8,627 nt of DNA from CAYMEV01 sp964389675 [NCBI: uncultured Candidatus Sumerlaeota bacterium] (GTDB lineage Bacteria > CAYMEV01). Positions 6,011-8,627 of this stretch are shown in pieces. Positions within the stretch are counted from its first letter, which is position 1. Each line of letters starts with the position of its first letter. A program made the translations under genes and the position numbers. The stretch is from contig CAYMEV010000043.1 in the NCBI GenBank assembly GCA_964389675.1, positions 1 to 8,627 on the forward strand, given 5' to 3'. The notes below the pieces were generated by a model. It was not told the DNA's origin. It saw nothing but the letters and a program-made list of their open reading frames with translations, and ran no database searches.

Positions 6011-6214
6011 ATGAACTTCAAAAAAGTCTTAATCAGTTTTGTTATCGGGTTTGCGATTACCCTAATTGTGAGCGGTATAGTGACATATCTTTATAGCTTG
6101 GGCTTCCATGAAACGGCAGAAATAGATTGGGAAACATCTTTCCGCTTAGCCATCATACTTGGGATACTATTTCCGGTTATCGAAGCAAGAAAGGGCAGAT
6201 CTGAAGAAAAATAG
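6011..6214 (+). CDS. Small two-helix membrane protein, function unknown
   Basis: The 67-residue product has membrane segments at about 5-29 and 43-58, joined by a short acidic loop (HETAEIDWETSF), and ends in a charged tail, EARKGRSEEK. AGGAGG at 5998-6003 is seven bases before ATG 6011, an ideal ribosome site that supports a real gene despite its size. Small two-helix proteins with a similar IDWETSFR loop are, from memory, found as conserved hypotheticals in various bacteria; no role is known to me. It follows a decayed recombinase and is followed by a long imperfect dyad, as is the TIR gene further right. In such a setting it could be a toxin, an immunity protein or cargo of no known role, but the sequence does not decide this. 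Confidence 0.75.
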   Translation: MNFKKVLISFVIGFAITLIVSGIVTYLYSLGFHETAEIDWETSFRLAIILGILFPVIEARKGRSEEK

Positions 6215-6244
6215 AAAGCAAATCAGAAAGACGAAAGGCCAACA

Positions 6245-6349
6245 AAGGCTAAAATTAAGCGGGCGGAAAATCTGAAAGGTATTGCATCTAAAAACTCTAT
6301 CGCAAATTGACTGCAGCGTGCTCAGAAATACCCGCCGGTTGCTAGCCTT
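6245..6349. other. 105-base imperfect dyad after the two-helix gene
   Basis: Three nested stems can be drawn: AAGGCTA (6245-6251) with TAGCCTT (6343-6349), GCGGG (6259-6263) with CCCGC (6331-6335), and TCTGA (6271-6275) with TCAGA (6322-6326). The first two are separated by exactly seven unpaired bases on each side. The layout recalls a cassette recombination site, but there is no clear GTTRRRY core at the right end. It could also be a structured RNA or chance pairing. Confidence 0.35.
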
Positions 6350-6389
6350 AACCATTAGCTTCAATTATTCAGAAAGAGGTACCAAAGGT

Positions 6390-6521
6390 AAAAGGCCTTA
6401 CATTCCATATATGCCGAATAAAAAAAACAAATAGTTCTCCATATTCTTTTTCCAGAAAAAACTTGAAAATTATTCAAAAATAAATAAAATTAGAAATGTA
6501 GGTCTTTGAGGTAGATATGAG
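6390..6521 (+). repeat. Recombinase leader repeat, copy 2
   Basis: This is the partner of 3727-3858, gapless and about 80% identical, rising to about 93% over the final 72 bases. It contains TTGAAA, TAAAAT, the GAGG ribosome site at 6508-6511 and ATG 6517. It lies 40 bases after the 105-base dyad and leads into the best preserved recombinase remnant. Confidence 0.85.
6463..6490 (+). promoter_or_regulatory. Candidate promoter in leader copy 2
   Basis: TTGAAA (6463-6468) and TAAAAT (6485-6490) are separated by 16 bases and match the sigma-70 consensus at five or so positions in each half. The spacing and position relative to the start codon are the same as in copy 1. It would drive the recombinase remnant and possibly the TIR gene. 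Confidence 0.45.
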
Positions 6522-6942
6522 TGAAATTATTGAGAAGTACAATAAGATGCTAAGATTAGAAAGATATAGCCTGCCTGTATATCGAGATATTTCATGCTCT
6601 CCACCCAAAATTAAAAAGGCCTTAGGAAGAATAAAAGGCATAAAAGCATTAATTTCAAAATCCATCTTAGAACTTCTGAGAGAATATTGCCTGAATAACA
6701 GGCCTAATACATTTGGAATGGTACTATTTAAGCCCGGAACAAAAAAGCATGCAACAGTGCATACACTCAAGCATAGCTTAGCAGCACATCTATTGAAAAA
6801 AAGAACAGACCTAAGATATATTCAGGAACTGCTGAGACATTCAAATTCCAAGACTGCTGAAATTTATACACATATAACAAGCAGAGGCTTGGATAAAATA
6901 GTAAGCCCTCTGGATAATTTGATAAAGGCAGGCAAATTATAA
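6517..6942 (+). pseudogene. Tyrosine recombinase with internal deletions and altered active site
   Basis: The 141-residue frame joins a SAM-like N-terminal start (MSEIIEKYNKMLRLERYS, 1-18) to the end of a Xer/integrase catalytic domain. Recognisable parts are LISKSILELLREY (45-57), VHTLKHSLAAHLL (81-93), DLRYIQELLRHSNSKTAEIY (98-117) and SPLDNL (130-135). Intact relatives are about 270-330 residues, so most of the core-binding domain and the segment with the first catalytic Arg are missing, and another piece is missing before VHTL. The second catalytic Arg of the HxxR box is Lys85; His82, His108 and the nucleophile Tyr117 remain. GAGG at 6508-6511 and the repeated leader give a good start. 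It should not cut DNA; it might still bind DNA, but decay is the simpler reading. The TIR gene follows 111 bases later. Confidence 0.85.
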
Positions 6943-7053
6943 AAAGTGGATATAGAAAAAATATGTGCATCGCATGATACATGCCATAATGGAAGGATAT
7001 ACGCAATGCGGATACACGGATGTTATTTGACATAATCCTTCAGTAGGGAAAAA
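6943..7053. other. Cluster of small palindromes before the TIR gene
   Basis: Three odd-length palindromes stand close together: GCATG-ATA-CATGC (6972-6984), CCAT-A-ATGG (6984-6992, sharing one base) and CGCA-A-TGCG (7002-7010). The position, between a recombinase remnant and a cargo gene, would suit a recombinase attachment site. A TTGACA at 7027-7032 is too close to the start codon to be a useful promoter box. Confidence 0.35.
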
Positions 7054-7836
7054 ATGAATTATAAAATGCAGTTTGTTCACCACGATCTTGGAAATCTTCA
7101 AAGAGGTCAGATAGTTGAAATTACACTATCTGGGAGTGCAGCAAATGTTCAGCTTTTAGATAGTAGTAATTTTAACAATTACCGTAATGGCCGCAGGTAT
7201 AGTTACACAGGAGGATTAGCAAAAAAATCACCAGTAAGATTAGCAATACCAAGATCAGGATACTGGCATGTTGCTGTTGACATGAGAGGCTTAAAAGGAA
7301 CAGTTAGGTCATCGGCAAGAGTCCTACCTGGACCTTTGCCAACATTACAAGAACGGCCTCTTTCATCTATTCCATCATTAATGAATGGCAATCCTTTTTT
7401 AGAAAATGAAGACTTTAATCCTGAATTTGATGTTTTTGTATCACATGCGTCAGAAGATAAAGACGAAGTAGTAAGACCTTTAGCAGAAGCTTTAAAGGCA
7501 TCAGGATTAAAAGTTTGGTATGATGAATTTGAATTAAAAATTGGAGACAGCTTACGTAAAAAAATTGATAAAGGGCTTGCTAACAGTAAATTTGGAATTG
7601 TAGTACTTTCAAAAGATTTCTTTAGAAAAGGTTGGACAAATTATGAGTTGGATGGAATTGTTTCAAAGTCAGTTTCAGGCGAACAGATAATTCTTCCGAT
7701 TTGGCATAATATTACTAAGAAAGAATTGCTTGACTTCAGTCCTTCTCTGGCAGATAAAGTTGCTAGAAGTACAACTACTCATACAATAGAAGAGATTTCA
7801 GAAGAAATAGCAGAAATGGTTTTAGGTAAAACATGA
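7054..7836 (+). CDS. DUF1883-TIR domain protein, probable NAD-acting defence effector
   Basis: The 260-residue product has an N-terminal DUF1883-like domain (about 5-91: FVHHDLGNLQRG, ANVQLLDSSNFNNYRNGRRY, GYWHVAVDMRG), a Pro-rich linker (92-122) and a TIR domain (about 123-258). TIR signatures are FDVFVSHASEDKD (125-137), GLKVWYDEFELKIGDSL (151-167) with candidate catalytic glutamates Glu158 or Glu160, and VVLSKDFFRKGWTNYEL (183-199). Bacterial TIR domains of this type often cleave NAD+ in abortive-infection defence; DUF1883 has no settled role and may sense or assemble. No signal peptide or membrane segment is seen, so it is cytoplasmic. ATG 7054 has a weak AGGG five bases upstream; ATG 7066 is a possible alternative close to the domain start. 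It follows a dead recombinase and precedes an attC-like dyad, a setting that fits a mobile cargo gene. Confidence 0.9.
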   Translation: MNYKMQFVHHDLGNLQRGQIVEITLSGSAANVQLLDSSNFNNYRNGRRYSYTGGLAKKSPVRLAIPRSGYWHVAVDMRGLKGTVRSSARVLPGPLPTLQERPLSSIPSLMNGNPFLENEDFNPEFDVFVSHASEDKDEVVRPLAEALKASGLKVWYDEFELKIGDSLRKKIDKGLANSKFGIVVLSKDFFRKGWTNYELDGIVSKSVSGEQIILPIWHNITKKELLDFSPSLADKVARSTTTHTIEEISEEIAEMVLGKT

Positions 7837-7847
7837 TGGAGTACGTC

Positions 7848-7940
7848 ATATAACAGGGCGTATATGCGGCGTCGCTTAGCTCCTTGGCCTTCGGCACATT
7901 CGGCATTCGCCGAACGTCATATATGCCCGGAACGTTGTGT
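7848..7940. other. attC-like 93-base imperfect palindrome
   Basis: End boxes ATATAAC (7848-7854) and GTTGTGT (7934-7940) face each other and differ from the integron pattern RYYYAAC/GTTRRRY at one mirrored position. Inside, GGGCGTATATG (7856-7866) pairs with CATATATGCCC (7918-7928) with one G-T, and CGGCG (7867-7871) pairs with CGCCG (7908-7912). Unpaired AACGT (7913-7917) and GGAAC (7929-7933) lie only on the right arm, like extrahelical bases of attC. A GCC-TTC-GGC mini-hairpin is near the tip. It starts 12 bases after the TIR stop and is much more G+C-rich than its flanks. Confidence 0.5.
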
Positions 7941-7957
7941 GCAATGCCCAAATTAAT

Positions 7958-8627
7958 ATGAGTAAAGATACTAAAAAATATCCCTTATCTATCCGTAACT
8001 GGCCTGAAGATGACAGGCCGAGAGAGAAATTGTTAAAGCATGGCGAGCATGTTCTAAGCAACGCAGAATTGCTGGCGATTTTAATAAGGACGGGAACAAC
8101 GGGTAAAAGCGCTATTGATTTAGGAAGGGAGTTGCTGAACAGGTTCAAATCCTTACGGACGATGAGCGGAGTAGATATATCGGAGTTTAAAGAAATTTCT
8201 GGTTTGAAAGATGCCAAGATTGCACAAATAAAAGCGGCGATTGAGTTGGGACGGCGGATGATGAGTGAGGAGAAGGCTTTTCATGGTGTTGTAAAATCAT
8301 CTGCTGATGTCGTGGATTTTCTAATGCCGTTAATGCGGGATTTAAAAAAAGAGCATTTTAAAATATTGCTACTGGATAGAGGCAATCATGTATCCGAAGT
8401 AATTGACATTGATGTGGGAACCGTGGATCGGGCAAATCCGTCGGTGCGGGATATTCTAATGACTGCTTTGAAATATCAATCGCCTTCCATGATTTTGGTG
8501 CATAATCATCCATCGGGGAATATTGTGCCAAGTGATGCCGATAAAAGATTGACCAAAGATTTGATAAGAGCTGCTCTGGCAATGGAACTGCGGATTTTTG
8601 ACCATGTAATCATCGGAGAAAATTCGT
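7958..8627 (+). CDS. radC: RadC family JAB/MPN-domain protein, 3' end outside window
   Basis: The visible 223 residues cover nearly the whole usual length of about 225-230. The N-terminal part has NWPEDDRPREKLLKHG (14-29), LSNAELLAILIRTGT (33-47) and a helix-hairpin-helix-like segment EISGLKDAKIAQIKAAIELGRR (79-100, read in pieces). The JAB/MPN part has Glu132, DRANPSVRDI (157-166) and the metal site HNHPSG...PSDAD with His182, His184, Ser192 and Asp195. RadC proteins were once linked to DNA repair, but their true role is unsettled; many sit in mobile regions. ATG 7958 is chosen as the first ATG matching typical RadC N-termini. There is no clear ribosome site, and GTG 7937 inside the attC-like dyad is an in-frame alternative. 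The dyad ends 17 bases before the start, so the gene could be host sequence next to an insertion or another cassette. Confidence 0.93.
   Translation, partial: MSKDTKKYPLSIRNWPEDDRPREKLLKHGEHVLSNAELLAILIRTGTTGKSAIDLGRELLNRFKSLRTMSGVDISEFKEISGLKDAKIAQIKAAIELGRRMMSEEKAFHGVVKSSADVVDFLMPLMRDLKKEHFKILLLDRGNHVSEVIDIDVGTVDRANPSVRDILMTALKYQSPSMILVHNHPSGNIVPSDADKRLTKDLIRAALAMELRIFDHVIIGENS

Noticed and set aside
4199-6225. Exact 18-base match AAAATAGAAAGCAAATCA at 4199-4216 and 6208-6225
   Set aside because: It is A-rich, lies inside the lipoprotein gene in one case and across the end of the two-helix gene in the other, and the similarity does not extend beyond it. Chance is the likelier cause.
7027-7032. 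TTGACA as a -35 box for the TIR gene
   Set aside because: A -10 box at normal spacing would fall at the start codon, and none is present.
1-8627. CRISPR array or tRNA attachment site
   Set aside because: No regularly spaced short repeats and no tRNA-like cloverleaf or TTCGA arm were seen on either strand.

Overview
The window looks like AT-rich bacterial DNA. Most genes have clear Shine-Dalgarno sequences (for example AGGAGG before 4132 and 6011). There is a lipoprotein signal with a lipobox, a RadC protein and a Xer-like tyrosine recombinase remnant. The lineage cannot be fixed from the sequence; the mix of solo recombinase fragments, short orphan genes and decayed insertion-sequence pieces suggests an accessory region of an environmental bacterium. 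All convincing genes lie on the plus strand. I saw no tRNA, rRNA or CRISPR array.

Left part (1-2520): a small four-helix membrane protein (226-666), then a complete cytoplasmic GH13 alpha-amylase (735-2231) whose base composition is visibly richer in G+C than its surroundings, which suggests separate acquisition. After it come a promoter-like patch and the N-terminal helix-turn-helix stub of an IS21-type transposase (2408-2518). The stub ends at a stop codon that is in frame with the next gene.

Middle-left (2525-3725): a short beta-rich orphan domain protein and a 288-residue secreted protein with a possible PsbP/DcrB-like C-terminus, 16 bases apart and probably co-transcribed.

Right part (3727-7940): a repeated layout. 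A leader of about 130 bp with a promoter-like sequence and a ribosome binding site occurs at 3727-3858 and 6390-6521 (about 80% identical, no gaps, same length), and a diverged copy lies at 5678-5747. The second and third copies lead into a clearly decayed tyrosine recombinase reading frame; the first leads into a very short frame that may be the most decayed. Each is followed by small palindromes and then by cargo genes with good ribosome sites: a lipoprotein (4132-4512) and a predicted PD-(D/E)XK nuclease fused to a PUA-like domain (4647-5468); a two-helix membrane protein (6011-6214); and a DUF1883-TIR protein (7054-7836). Long imperfect dyads of 89, 105 and 93 bases follow the lipoprotein, the two-helix protein and the TIR gene. 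The last one resembles an integron attC site. I infer a fossil cassette-like or recombinase-driven island that gathered small genes, two of them plausible defence genes.

Right edge (7958-8627): radC, cut by the window end.
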